The position numbers and the translations under genes were made by a program. From positions 1 to 33,726 of the forward strand of contig JAJYNX010000004.1 of NCBI GenBank assembly GCA_021786095.1: a stretch of DNA of 33,726 bases. The letters run 5' to 3'. The DNA is from Actinomycetes bacterium (GTDB lineage: Bacteria; Actinomycetota; Acidimicrobiia; Acidimicrobiales; RAAP-2). Below, piece by piece: positions 22,044 to 30,831 of the stretch. The notes under the pieces were generated by a model that did not search any database, had not been told where the DNA came from, and saw only the letters and a program-made list of their open reading frames with translations. How positions within the stretch are numbered: position 1 is the stretch's first letter; every line of letters starts with the position of its first letter.

Positions 22044-23273
22044 TCAACCCTGCAGTGAGAAGTCGGGCTGGTGCTTCATGATCTCGCGGCGTGCGATGGT
22101 CATCTTGTGCACTTCGTCGGGACCGTCGGCGATGCGCAGCGTGCGCTGGTGGGCGTACATCTGGGCGAGCGGGTAGAACTGCGTGACCCCCGCCGCGCCG
22201 TGGACCTGGATGGCGCGATCGATGACCCGCAGCGCCATGTTGGGGACCGCGACCTTGATCCCCGCGATGGCCGTGGCCGCCGCACGGTTGCCCACGGTGT
22301 CCATGAGGTGGGCGGTGTGCAGGACGTACTCGCGCGCCATGTCGATCTCGATTCGCGACTCGGCGATCCAGTCCTGGATCACCCCCTTGCGCGCGAGGCT
22401 GGAGCCGAACGTGGACCGCTCGAGCGAGCGCGTGACCATGAGTTCCAGGGCCCGCTCGGCGACGCCGATCGACCGCATGCAGTGGTGGATGCGACCCGGC
22501 CCGAGACGGGCCTGGGCGATCGCGAAGCCGCCGCCCTCCTCCCCGAGCAGGTTGTCGACGGGCACCCGTACGTCGCGGTAGATGATCTCGGGGTGGCCAC
22601 CGCGCTCGGCGTAGCCGAAGACGTGGGGGTCCATGCCGAGCTCGACGCCCGGGGTGTCGCGGGGCACGACGACCATCGACTGCTGGAGGTGGCGCGACGC
22701 GGCGGGATTGGTCTTGCCCATGACGATGAGCACGCGGCAGCGTTGTGCGCGCGCGCCCGAGGAGAACCACTTGCGCCCGTTGAGGACGTACTCGTCGCCG
22801 TCGCGCTCGATCGTCAGCCCGATGTTGGTGGCGTCGGACGAGGCGACGTCGGGCTCGGTCATCGAGAACGCGCTGCGGATCTCGCCGGCCAGCAGGGGTT
22901 CCAGCCACTGCGCCTTGACTCGCTCGGACCCGTAGAGGCTCAGGATCTCCATGTTGCCGGTGTCGGGGGCGTTGCAGTTGAGCACCTCGGGGGCGAAGCC
23001 GACCCGGCCGAGCAGTTCGGAGACCGGGGCGTAGTCCAGGTTCGAGAGTGGGGTGCCGGGGCTGTCGGCCCGCAGGTGGGGCAGGAAGAGGTTCCAGAGC
23101 CCCCGTTCCAGCGCCGCCGACTTCAACTTGTCGAGGATGGGGGGGTAGCCGTCGGCACCCACGTCCTCCAGCTGGGCGTAGTAGGTCTCCTCCGCCGGGT
23201 AGATGACGTGCTCCATGAATCGTCGCACGGCGTCGTGGATCTCGACTCCCCGGTCACTGAACTGGTAGGGCAT
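22044..23273 (-). CDS. Acyl-CoA dehydrogenase, FadE2/ACAD11-like
   Basis: This 409-residue flavoprotein belongs to the acyl-CoA dehydrogenase fold. The FAD/substrate motif TEPDVASSDATNI and the run GPGRIHHCMRSIGVAERALELM are typical of the FadE2/ACAD10-11 subgroup. Where medium-chain enzymes have the catalytic Glu (YEGT), this protein has Asp383 (IADGPDEVH), also a mark of that subgroup. Known ACAD10/11 relatives act on 4-hydroxy/4-phospho-acyl-CoAs rather than on plain acyl-CoAs. The ATG at 23273 has GAGGAG 4 bases upstream. It starts 26 bases after the FGGY kinase stop and is the last gene of that operon. Confidence 0.9.
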   Translation of the reverse strand: MPYQFSDRGVEIHDAVRRFMEHVIYPAEETYYAQLEDVGADGYPPILDKLKSAALERGLWNLFLPHLRADSPGTPLSNLDYAPVSELLGRVGFAPEVLNCNAPDTGNMEILSLYGSERVKAQWLEPLLAGEIRSAFSMTEPDVASSDATNIGLTIERDGDEYVLNGRKWFSSGARAQRCRVLIVMGKTNPAASRHLQQSMVVVPRDTPGVELGMDPHVFGYAERGGHPEIIYRDVRVPVDNLLGEEGGGFAIAQARLGPGRIHHCMRSIGVAERALELMVTRSLERSTFGSSLARKGVIQDWIAESRIEIDMAREYVLHTAHLMDTVGNRAAATAIAGIKVAVPNMALRVIDRAIQVHGAAGVTQFYPLAQMYAHQRTLRIADGPDEVHKMTIARREIMKHQPDFSLQG

Positions 23274-23299
23274 GGCACTCCTCGTGGTGGCCTCGCGTC

Positions 23300-24844
23300 T
23301 CACGATACGCCTCTCCCCGCACGCTCGCGCCGCCGTCGGGCGTGGCGCGCCGACGCGCGTAGCGCGACCACGCGTTCGCGGCTGCGCTCGGCCTCCTCGG
23401 GATTGGGCTCGAAGAGGTCGTCGCTCACCGAACGGGCGATCTCGCGCGCGTCGCCTCCGATCAGGGCGGCCGCAGCCAGTCGCGTGACGCCGCGCACCTG
23501 AGCCAGCAGCGGCGCGTGCACGCGCCGCACGCGCCGCTCGAGGGTGTCGGCGTAGATCTGGCACCACAGGTCACTCTGCGCCCCGCCGCCCAGCAGGCGC
23601 ACGTCGTCCAGGCGCCGGCCGGCGAAGCGCTCGACGTGGGAGAAGAGCCACGCGCTGTTCGTCGCGACGCCTTCCAGGACGGCCCGGATCAGGTCGGCCG
23701 AGGTGCAGGACGTGGTCAGGTGGGCGAACCCCCCGCGTAGGCCCTTGTCGTCGACCGGCGAGCGCTCGCCGGCCAGCCACGGCGTGAAGCGCACGCCGTG
23801 GGCGCCGCTGGGCGAGCGGGCGGCGAGCTCGGTGAGGTCCGCGAGACTCGACGGCGTAGGCCCTCCCGCGGCCGCCTGGAACCACTCGAGGGCGCGCGCG
23901 CCGGTCTCCTGGTTGTCGGCGACGAGGTAGGAGTCGTTGCTGAGGCCGGGTACCGCGGCGATGGCGTGGAGCACGTCGGTCTTCTTGGTGGGCACGGGGC
24001 AGCTGATCCACGAGGTCGTGGACAGTGCGAGGTGCGTCTCGTAGTCGCGTGTCGCCCCGGTGCCCAGAGCGGCGGCGTGCAGGTCGGGTACGCCGGTCAC
24101 GACGAGGGCGTCGGCGGTCAGCCCGCAGGCTCGTGCGGCCTCGGGGCAGACGGTGCCCACGACGTCGCCCAGGCGCAGCAGTGGCGGCAGGCGCGCGGCG
24201 TCGAGGCCCACGCTGGCCACCAGCCCCTCGTCGTAGGCGAGGCGCGTGAGGTGGCGGTTGTCGGTGAGCCACGACGCCAGGCGCGACGCGTGCGTCGCGC
24301 TGGCGGTGGCGCTGAAGCGCATGGTCAGGTAGTCCACGGGTTCCATGAACCAGCGCGTCGCCGCCGTGATCGCGGGTCGCTCGTGGCGTAGGAAGAGCAT
24401 CTGACCGATCGGGTCCGCCCCCGAGGTCGCCGGCGCGCCGCCGCTACGGCGCACGAATCGCACGATCGCGCGGGGGTCGTAGCCGAGCAGTGCACCGCCT
24501 ACCGCGCGGCGGCTGTAGGGCCCCCCACGCGTGTCGAGCCAGGTGAGGCACGGACCCGTGGGCGTGCCGCGGGCGTCCACGGGCACGGTCGAGGCGTACT
24601 GCCCGGTCACCGCGACCGCTCGGACGCGTCCGCGCGTCACGGCGTGGCGTTCGACCAGGCGTCGCGACGACGCGCTGATGAGTCGCCACCACTCGTTGGC
24701 GTCCTGCTCCGCGGCGCCGCGGTCGTCGAGCAGGGTGCGCAGGGGGTGGGTCTCGTGACCGAGCACGGCCCCCTCGAGCGTGACGAGGGCGACCTTGAGC
24801 CCACTGGTGCCCAGGTCCACCCCCAGGCAGAGCTCGTCGCTCAT
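23300..24844 (-). CDS. FGGY-family carbohydrate kinase (xylulokinase-like, substrate unknown)
   Basis: This 514-residue ATP-dependent kinase has the actin-like FGGY fold. The phosphate loop DLGTSGLK starts at D10, the TWLDTRG motif (W102, D104, R106) marks the sugar site, the catalytic base is probably Asp254 (VTGVPDLHAAALGTG), and LLGGGAQSDLWCQIYAD is the adenine-site motif. Family members phosphorylate polyols and keto-sugars. The substrate-side GQYASTVPVD differs from the GQMHG of xylulokinases, so I would not name a sugar. The ATG at 24844 overlaps the stop of the S1P-lyase-like gene (ATGA), meaning tight coupling. Confidence 0.9.
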   Translation of the reverse strand: MSDELCLGVDLGTSGLKVALVTLEGAVLGHETHPLRTLLDDRGAAEQDANEWWRLISASSRRLVERHAVTRGRVRAVAVTGQYASTVPVDARGTPTGPCLTWLDTRGGPYSRRAVGGALLGYDPRAIVRFVRRSGGAPATSGADPIGQMLFLRHERPAITAATRWFMEPVDYLTMRFSATASATHASRLASWLTDNRHLTRLAYDEGLVASVGLDAARLPPLLRLGDVVGTVCPEAARACGLTADALVVTGVPDLHAAALGTGATRDYETHLALSTTSWISCPVPTKKTDVLHAIAAVPGLSNDSYLVADNQETGARALEWFQAAAGGPTPSSLADLTELAARSPSGAHGVRFTPWLAGERSPVDDKGLRGGFAHLTTSCTSADLIRAVLEGVATNSAWLFSHVERFAGRRLDDVRLLGGGAQSDLWCQIYADTLERRVRRVHAPLLAQVRGVTRLAAAALIGGDAREIARSVSDDLFEPNPEEAERSRERVVALRASARHARRRRERAGRGVS

Positions 24845-26220
24845 GGTGCGGGTAGGGCCGTCTGGTGGTCCATGAGATCGGCCATGAAGAAGCGCACCAC
24901 GTCGTCGACGTCCTCGCTCGGCCCCTCCGGGGCACCGCCGTAGATCGCGCCACTGCGGGCGGGCTCGTCACGATGGTGCTGTGCGTACTCCACCGCGTCG
25001 GCGAGGTCGCGCCGCCAGCGCTCGAGGACGCCGGGCTGGGTCTGGGGTCGGGTCACGGCGAGGTGCAGGGCGTTGGGATACTGCTGGCCGTTGAGCCGCC
25101 AGCCGCGCGTGGCCAGGAAGTCCTGGACGTGGTAGACGTCGAACTCGTCGGACGTGAAGGAGAAGAGGAACGTCGGCCGCCCCATCACGCGAAGTGACGG
25201 GTGCTCGTCGAGCGCGGCGCGCATCGACGCCGCGGTGGCGAAGATGTCGGCGGCGTAGCGCCGGTAGCCGTCACGGCCGAGGTGCACCATGGCCGCCCAG
25301 GTGGCCGCGAGCAGCCCCCCCGAGCGCGATCCGTCCATGCCCGGCGAGCAGTACTTCCCGCCCGACCAGTCACTCTGGTAGAAGTACTGGGCGTTGCGCA
25401 GCGCGCGGTCCGCGAAGCAGACCACGCTCGTCCCCTTGAGGGCGTAGCCGTACTTGTGGGTGTCGGCCGAGATCGAGGTGACGCCGGGCACGCTCAGGTC
25501 GAAGGGCGCGATGTCGTAGCCGAGCTCGCGACCGAAGGGCAGGATGAAGCCGCCCAGGCAGGCGTCGACGTGCAGGCCGATGCCGTGGCGCAGCGCGAGG
25601 GCTCCGAGCTCGCCGATCGGGTCGATCGTGCCGTAGCCGTAGTTGGTGGCTGATCCGATCAGCGCGACGGTGTCGGCGTCGATGTGCTCGGCGACCCAGT
25701 CGAGGTCCACCTGGGTGGTGATCGGATCGACCGGCGCGACGCGCATGGCGACGCCGAAGAGGTGCCCGGCCTTGGCGAAGGCCGGGTGGGCCGTCTCGGG
25801 CCTGATCATGACGGGGTGGGCGACGTCGGGGTTCGCCTCGCGATAGGCGAGCACCGCGTGGGCGATCGAGGCCGATCCGCCCGACGTCACGAGCCCGACG
25901 GGCGTCGTGTCGTGACGCTCCCCGGCGCCCAGGAGGTCGAGCGTCATCGCGATGATCTCCGCCTCGAACTTGGTGGCACTCGGGCACATGTCGCGCTGCA
26001 GGGCGTTCACGTGGGAGAAGTACGAGAACGCCTCGTTCAAGAAGTCGTAGTGATCGTGATCGCCGCAGTACATCGTTCCCGAGCACTGCCCGGACTCCCA
26101 GATCGGGTCCTCGGCGCGGGCCATCGTCGTCAGTGCCTCGCGGATGGTCGCCCGGTCGAGGCCGGACTCGGGCAACCGACGGTGGACGGCTAGGCGGTCG
26201 GCGTAGGGAAAGTCGCTCAT
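24841..26220 (-). CDS. Sphingosine-1-phosphate-lyase-like PLP enzyme
   Basis: This 459-residue fold-type I PLP enzyme belongs to the group II decarboxylase superfamily. The segment GVTSISADTHKYGYALKGTS (PLP lysine K256) and HVDACLGGFI (D219) match sphingosine-1-phosphate lyase almost word for word, as do DWSGGKY and GSRSGG further on. S1P lyases cleave phosphorylated 2-amino-1,3-diols to phosphoethanolamine and an aldehyde. There is no transmembrane anchor, as in other bacterial homologues. The ATG at 26220 has GAGG 4 bases upstream and a TACTGT -10 (26248-26243). It is followed, with a 4-bp overlap, by an FGGY kinase, which could supply the phosphate such a lyase needs. A glutamate-decarboxylase-like activity is the main alternative. 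Confidence 0.85.
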   Translation of the reverse strand: MSDFPYADRLAVHRRLPESGLDRATIREALTTMARAEDPIWESGQCSGTMYCGDHDHYDFLNEAFSYFSHVNALQRDMCPSATKFEAEIIAMTLDLLGAGERHDTTPVGLVTSGGSASIAHAVLAYREANPDVAHPVMIRPETAHPAFAKAGHLFGVAMRVAPVDPITTQVDLDWVAEHIDADTVALIGSATNYGYGTIDPIGELGALALRHGIGLHVDACLGGFILPFGRELGYDIAPFDLSVPGVTSISADTHKYGYALKGTSVVCFADRALRNAQYFYQSDWSGGKYCSPGMDGSRSGGLLAATWAAMVHLGRDGYRRYAADIFATAASMRAALDEHPSLRVMGRPTFLFSFTSDEFDVYHVQDFLATRGWRLNGQQYPNALHLAVTRPQTQPGVLERWRRDLADAVEYAQHHRDEPARSGAIYGGAPEGPSEDVDDVVRFFMADLMDHQTALPAP

Positions 26221-26242
26221 GGCACCTCGCTCTCGTGTCACG

Positions 26243-26248
26243 ACAGTA
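26243..26248 (-). promoter_or_regulatory. Putative -10 element of the lyase-kinase-dehydrogenase operon
   Basis: On the minus strand TACTGT lies 22 bases before the ATG at 26220, in the 54-base gap after leuD. This leaves a short leader carrying a GAGG ribosome-binding site, and suggests the operon is independent of greA-leuCD. Confidence 0.4.
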
Positions 26249-26274
26249 CGACACGGCGCGCGGCGCCGCCAGGG

Positions 26275-26877
26275 TCAGGGGGCGAAGCGGGTGGGCACGC
26301 GCGGCGTCCAGTGCGTGGACTCGAAGCGGGCGATCTCGTCGTCGTGACGAAGGGTCAGGCCGATGGTGTCCCACCCGTGGAGCAGGCGCTCGCGGGTCAG
26401 CGCGTTGAGCGTGAAGGGGTGCTGCCATGTGGCGTCGGGCACCTCGACCAGCAGTCGCTCGACGTCGACGACGACCAGCCTCGAGGGATCCGCCTTCACG
26501 AGTCGGGTCAGCTCCTCGAGTGCGTCGGCGGGCAGGGTCACGGTCACGAGGCCCTGGGACGCCGCGTTGTTGGCGAAGATGTCGCCGAAGGAGGACGCCA
26601 CGACGGCGGTGAAGCCGTAGTCCATCAGCGCCCAGACGGCGTGCTCGCGCGAGGACCCCGTGCCGAAGCGCGCCTGGGCGACCAGGATCGTGGCCCCGGC
26701 GTAGGCGGGCTGGTTGAGGACGAAGTCGGGGTCGTCGCGCCACTCACTGAACAGGCCTCGCCCGAAGCCGGTGCGCTCCACTCGCTTGAGCCACTCCGAG
26801 GGGATGATCTGGTCGGTGTCCACGTCGGAGCGCTCCAGGGGGACGGCTCGACCCTCGACCACGCGCACGGGGTTCAC
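26275..26877 (-). CDS. leuD: 3-isopropylmalate dehydratase, small subunit
   Basis: LeuD (200 residues) pairs with LeuC to isomerise 2-isopropylmalate to 3-isopropylmalate. The swivelling-domain motifs are present: [14 protein letters not shown] near the N-terminus and [14 protein letters not shown] for substrate binding. The frame is open upstream, but the family begins at the GTG at 26877, which overlaps the leuC stop by 4 bp (GTGA). Last gene of greA-leuC-leuD. Confidence 0.95.
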   Translation of the reverse strand: MNPVRVVEGRAVPLERSDVDTDQIIPSEWLKRVERTGFGRGLFSEWRDDPDFVLNQPAYAGATILVAQARFGTGSSREHAVWALMDYGFTAVVASSFGDIFANNAASQGLVTVTLPADALEELTRLVKADPSRLVVVDVERLLVEVPDATWQHPFTLNALTRERLLHGWDTIGLTLRHDDEIARFESTHWTPRVPTRFAP

Positions 26878-28274
26878 GCGTCCACCTCGGTGGGCGAGGC
26901 GAAGCGGCCCATCAGAGCCGTCGCGGCGGCGACGGCCGGCGAGACGAGGTGGGTGCGCCCGCCGCGTCCCTGGCGACCCTCGAAGTTGCGGTTCGAGGTC
27001 GACGCGCTGCGTTGGCCGGGTCGTAACTGGTCCGGGTTCATCCCCAGGCACATCGAGCAGCCCGGCTCGCGCCACTCGAAGCCCGCGTCGAGGAAGACGC
27101 GGTCGAGGCCCTCGGACTCGGCGTGGCGCTTGACGGCGTGCGATCCCGGCACGACCAGGGCGCGGACTCCGTCGGCGACCCGGCGCCCGCGCACCACCTC
27201 AGCGGCCGCCCGGAGATCCTCTAGTCGGGAGTTGGTGCACGAGCCGATGAACACGACGTCCACCGTGACGGCACGCATCGGCGTGCCCGGCTCGAGGCCC
27301 ATGTAGGCGAGGGCCCGCGCGGCGGCCTCGGCCTGGGCCGGGTCGGGCTCGTCCTGCGGCGAGGGGACCACGCCGTCGAGGGCGACGACCTGGGCCGGGT
27401 TCGTGCCCCAGGTCACCGAGGGGACCAGGTCCTCGGCGCGCAGGGTCACCTCGCGGTCGAAGGGCGCGTCGTCGTCGCTGACGTAGGTGCGCCAGCGAGC
27501 GGCGAGCCGGGCGAACTCGTCGGCGTCGACGATCACGTGCTCGCGCAGGTAGTCGATCGTCGTGTCGTCGACCCCGATCAGTCCGGCGCGGGCTCCGGCC
27601 TCGATGCTCATGTTGCAGATCGTCATGCGACCCTCCATCGAGAGGTCGCGGATGGCCTGGCCCCGGTACTCGATGACGTGGCCGGCACCGCCGCCCGTGC
27701 CCAGGCGCGCCACGATCGCGAGCACGATGTCCTTGGCGCTCACCCCGGGCGGCACAGTCCCGTCGATGGTCACCGCCATCGTGCGGGCGCGCTGGTGGGG
27801 CAGAGTCTGGGTCGCCAGGACGTGCTCCACCTCACTGGTGCCGATGCCGAACGCCAGAGCGCCGAACGCGCCGTGGGTGGAGGTGTGCGAGTCACCGCAC
27901 ACGATCGTCATGCCCGGTTGGGTGGCGCCGAGCTCGGGTCCGATCACGTGGACGATCCCCTGGTGCTCGTCGCCGCGCGGGAACAGGGTGATGCCGAACT
28001 CGCGACAGTTCTCGTCCAGGGCCTCGAGCTGACGGCGCGAGATCGGGTCGCTCACGGGGGTCGACGGCGGGTCGGTCGGGACGTTGTGGTCGGCGGTGGC
28101 CAGGGTGCGCTCGGGACGACGCACGCGTCGCGAGGCCAGCCGCAACCCGTCGAAGGCTTGGGGGCTCGTCACCTCGTGGATCAGGTGCAGATCGATGTAG
28201 AGCAGGGGCGCCTCGTCGGGCGGCGACGCCACCAGGTGCTCGTCGAAGAGCTTCTCGTACAGTGTGCGAGGCAT
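26874..28274 (-). CDS. leuC: 3-isopropylmalate dehydratase, large subunit
   Basis: LeuC (466 residues) is an aconitase-family enzyme. The three [4Fe-4S] cysteines are C346 (GSCTNSR), C406 and C409 ([10 protein letters not shown]), at nearly the same positions as in Escherichia coli LeuC. The N-terminal [12 protein letters not shown] and [30 protein letters not shown] motifs are intact. The ATG at 28274 begins only 2 bases after the greA stop, so it is probably translated by coupling or from a site within greA. It overlaps leuD by 4 bp. Confidence 0.97.
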   Translation of the reverse strand: MPRTLYEKLFDEHLVASPPDEAPLLYIDLHLIHEVTSPQAFDGLRLASRRVRRPERTLATADHNVPTDPPSTPVSDPISRRQLEALDENCREFGITLFPRGDEHQGIVHVIGPELGATQPGMTIVCGDSHTSTHGAFGALAFGIGTSEVEHVLATQTLPHQRARTMAVTIDGTVPPGVSAKDIVLAIVARLGTGGGAGHVIEYRGQAIRDLSMEGRMTICNMSIEAGARAGLIGVDDTTIDYLREHVIVDADEFARLAARWRTYVSDDDAPFDREVTLRAEDLVPSVTWGTNPAQVVALDGVVPSPQDEPDPAQAEAAARALAYMGLEPGTPMRAVTVDVVFIGSCTNSRLEDLRAAAEVVRGRRVADGVRALVVPGSHAVKRHAESEGLDRVFLDAGFEWREPGCSMCLGMNPDQLRPGQRSASTSNRNFEGRQGRGGRTHLVSPAVAAATALMGRFASPTEVDA

Positions 28275-28276
28275 CG

Positions 28277-28753
28277 TCAGCGCAGTCCCACGATCCTCAC
28301 GCGCAGCGTGCCCGAGGGAGCCTCGTACTCGACCACGTCACCCACCGCTCGGTCGAGCAGCGCGGCTCCCAGCGGCGATGTGGGCGACGCCACGAGGACT
28401 CCGTCGGGCTTCTCCTCGATCGAGCCCACGAAGAACTCCTGGATGTCGTCCTCGGGATCGCCCTCGTAGACGACCTGCACGATCGAGGCGTGGTGCACGA
28501 CACCAGTGTGCACGTCGCGCTCGACCAGCTCGTGGTTGCGCAGCACGTGGTCGATCTGTCGGATGCGCGACTCCATCTTTCCCTGCTCGTCCTTCGCGGC
28601 GTGGTAGTCGCCGTTCTCCGACAGGTCACCGAGCAGGCGTGCGGCCTCGATGGTGCGGGCAATCTCCGTGCGTCCCACGGTGGTGAGGTAGTCGTACTCC
28701 TCGCGCAGCTTCTCGAGGGTCTCTCTCGTGATGCGATGAATTTCCCCGGCCAT
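28277..28753 (-). CDS. greA: Transcription elongation factor GreA
   Basis: GreA (158 residues) rescues backtracked RNA polymerase by stimulating transcript cleavage. The N-terminal coiled coil spans about residues 5-75, with the two acidic tip residues D43 and E46 ([15 protein letters not shown]) that coordinate the catalytic Mg. The C-terminal FKBP-like domain ends in [21 protein letters not shown]. The frame runs on upstream, but the ATG at 28753 matches the family start. It heads the operon greA-leuC-leuD, with only 2 bases to leuC, and is divergent from leuB. Confidence 0.95.
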   Translation of the reverse strand: MAGEIHRITRETLEKLREEYDYLTTVGRTEIARTIEAARLLGDLSENGDYHAAKDEQGKMESRIRQIDHVLRNHELVERDVHTGVVHHASIVQVVYEGDPEDDIQEFFVGSIEEKPDGVLVASPTSPLGAALLDRAVGDVVEYEAPSGTLRVRIVGLR

Positions 28754-28787
28754 GCCGCTACCCCGTGTACGAAGTGGTGAAGTTCTG

Positions 28788-28797
28788 AGTGTACAGT
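28788..28797. promoter_or_regulatory. Overlapping divergent -10 elements between greA and leuB
   Basis: AGTGTACAGT contains TACAGT (28792-28797) pointing to leuB and, on the other strand, TACACT (28793-28788) pointing to greA. The two share bases 28792-28793, so one polymerase at a time could use them. Confidence 0.4.
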
Positions 28798-28865
28798 GCG
28801 GGCTCGTCGCCGTGCGCGTGCTTGGGCCGCCCGGCGCCGAGCAGACGGGACGGCAAGGAGGGCGA

Positions 28866-29882
28866 GTGCAGCACAACTATCGGGTGGCGGTCATCGGTGG
28901 GGACGGTATCGGGCCGGAGGTGACCGCAGCGGCCCTGGGGATCGCGCAGGCGGCGGGCGTCGCGCTGGACACCACCACCTTCGACCTGGGTGCGCAGCGC
29001 TACCTGCGTGACGGGACCGTGCTCGACGACACGACGTTGGAGGAGTTGCGCGGGTTCGACGCGATCCTGCTCGGGGCGATCGGCCCGGCGATCGGCGACA
29101 CGCGCATCCCCGGCGGGGTGCTGGAGCGCGGACTGCTGCTGCGTCTGCGCTTCGCTCTGGACCTGTACGTGAACTACCGGCCGTTCCACGCGGTTCCCGG
29201 CTCGATCGCCCAGGGGAGCTCGTTCGCGATCGTGCGTGAGAACACCGAGGGGCCCTACGTCGGCGAGGGCGGCGTGCTGCGCCGCGCCACACCCCAGGAG
29301 GTCGCGACGCAGGGATCGGTGAACACGCGCTTCGGCGTCGAGCGCTGCGTGCGCTACGCCTTTGCTCGGGCCGCGGAGCTGACACGGCCGCGGCTGACCC
29401 TCGTCCACAAGACCAACGTCCTGACCTTCGCCGGGGACCTCTGGTCGCGGGTGACGACCGAAGTGGGCCAGGAGTACCCGGACGTCGAGGTGGACTACCA
29501 GCACGTCGACGCGGCCTGCATCTACCTGGTCGAGGATCCGCGGCGTTACGGGATCATCGTGACGGACAATCTCTTCGGCGACATCCTGTCCGATCTCGCG
29601 GGCGCCGTCACCGGCGGTATTGGCTACGCGGCCAGCGCCAACCTCAATCCCGCGCGCACCGGACCGTCCATGTTCGAGCCGGTGCACGGGGCGGCTCACG
29701 ACATCGCCGGGACCGGGCGGGCGAACCCGCTGGCGGCGATCTCGTCGGTCGCGCTGCTGGTCGAGTTCCTCGGGGAACGCGACGCCGCCGCACGCATTGC
29801 GCGGGCCGTGCAAGACTTCGAGGGAGACGCCCCCACCATGGGGACGGCCGCGATCACTGAAGCCGTTCGAGAGAGGTTGTAA
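28866..29882 (+). CDS. leuB: 3-isopropylmalate dehydrogenase
   Basis: LeuB (338 residues from the GTG) oxidatively decarboxylates 3-isopropylmalate with NAD, the last dedicated step to 2-ketoisocaproate. Catalytic Tyr131 ([12 protein letters not shown]) and Lys182 ([11 protein letters not shown]) are present, with the Mg aspartates in [12 protein letters not shown]. The frame is open upstream to a GTG at 28812, but the family begins at [12 protein letters not shown], and AAGGAGGG (28855-28862) lies just before the GTG at 28866. The TAA stop overlaps the ilvE ATG by one base (TAATG). Confidence 0.95.
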   Translation: MQHNYRVAVIGGDGIGPEVTAAALGIAQAAGVALDTTTFDLGAQRYLRDGTVLDDTTLEELRGFDAILLGAIGPAIGDTRIPGGVLERGLLLRLRFALDLYVNYRPFHAVPGSIAQGSSFAIVRENTEGPYVGEGGVLRRATPQEVATQGSVNTRFGVERCVRYAFARAAELTRPRLTLVHKTNVLTFAGDLWSRVTTEVGQEYPDVEVDYQHVDAACIYLVEDPRRYGIIVTDNLFGDILSDLAGAVTGGIGYAASANLNPARTGPSMFEPVHGAAHDIAGTGRANPLAAISSVALLVEFLGERDAAARIARAVQDFEGDAPTMGTAAITEAVRERL

Positions 29883-30808
29883 TGCCCATCACCCCCACCA
29901 AGAAGATATGGATGGACGGCGTCCTGGTCGACTGGGACCAGGCTCGCCTGCACGTGCTGAGTCACGGGCTGCACTACGGCACGGGGGCCTTCGAGGGCAT
30001 TCGCGCCTACAAGACACCCTCAGGCGTCGCCATCTTCCGGCTGCGCGAGCACATGGAGCGGCTGGTGCGCAGCTGTCGGATCCTGATGATGGAGATCCCT
30101 TACACCGTCGATCAGCTGTGTGACGCGGCCCTCGAGGTCGTGCGGGTCAACGAGCTGTACGACGGTTGCTACCTTCGTCCACTCGTCTACCTGGGCTACG
30201 GCGAGATGGGCGTCAACCCCATGGGGGCTCCCGTGAACGTCGCGATGGCCGCGTGGCCGTGGGGGGCGTACCTGGGTGACGAGGGTGTGGCGCACGGAGT
30301 GCGCATGAAGATCTCGTCGTGGCGCCGCCACGACCCCAACGCCATGCCGACTGCGGCCAAGGGGACGGGGATGTACGTCAACTCGGCGTTGGCCAAGGTC
30401 GAGGCGGTGAAGGCCGGCTACGACGAGGCGATCCTGCTGGGTCCGGACGGCCGGGTGTCCGAGTGCACCGGGGAGAACATCTTCGTGGTGCGCGACGGGG
30501 TCGTGCTCACCCCGCCGCCGTCCGAAGCCGGCGCGCTGGCCGGCATCACTCAGGCGACGGTGGTCCAGATCGCGCGTGACCTGGGCTACGAGGTGCGCTT
30601 CGAGTCGCTCGTGCGCACCGACCTCTACCTGGCTGATGAGGCCTTCCTGACCGGGACGGCGGCCGAGGTGGTGCCCATCGCCTCGGTCGACGACCGGGCG
30701 GTCGGCGTCGTTACGCCGGGTCCCGTGACGTCGGCCCTGCAGTCCACCTACCACCACGCCGTGCGAGGGGAGCTGCCCCGGTACGAGGAGTGGCTCGCGA
30801 GGGTGTGA
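29882..30808 (+). CDS. ilvE: Branched-chain amino acid aminotransferase
   Basis: IlvE (308 residues) is a fold-type IV PLP enzyme that transfers the amino group from glutamate to the three branched-chain keto acids, the final step of the pathway. The PLP lysine is K160 (PTAAKGTGMYVNSALAK), the same number as in Escherichia coli IlvE, and HGLHYGTGAFEGIRAY and VSECTGENIFVV are in place. It is translationally coupled to leuB. A D-amino-acid transaminase or ADC lyase of the same fold is unlikely given this context and motif set. Confidence 0.95.
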   Translation: MPITPTKKIWMDGVLVDWDQARLHVLSHGLHYGTGAFEGIRAYKTPSGVAIFRLREHMERLVRSCRILMMEIPYTVDQLCDAALEVVRVNELYDGCYLRPLVYLGYGEMGVNPMGAPVNVAMAAWPWGAYLGDEGVAHGVRMKISSWRRHDPNAMPTAAKGTGMYVNSALAKVEAVKAGYDEAILLGPDGRVSECTGENIFVVRDGVVLTPPPSEAGALAGITQATVVQIARDLGYEVRFESLVRTDLYLADEAFLTGTAAEVVPIASVDDRAVGVVTPGPVTSALQSTYHHAVRGELPRYEEWLARV

Positions 30809-30819
30809 GTACGCGGCGG

Positions 30820-30825
30820 TAAGGT
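30820..30825 (+). promoter_or_regulatory. -10 element for the unknown gene at 30832, leaderless
   Basis: TAAGGT is followed by 6 bases and the GTG at 30832, the same geometry as the leaderless starts of ilvD and the PQ-loop gene. It lies 11 bases after the ilvE stop. Confidence 0.5.
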
Positions 30826-30831
30826 CGACGT

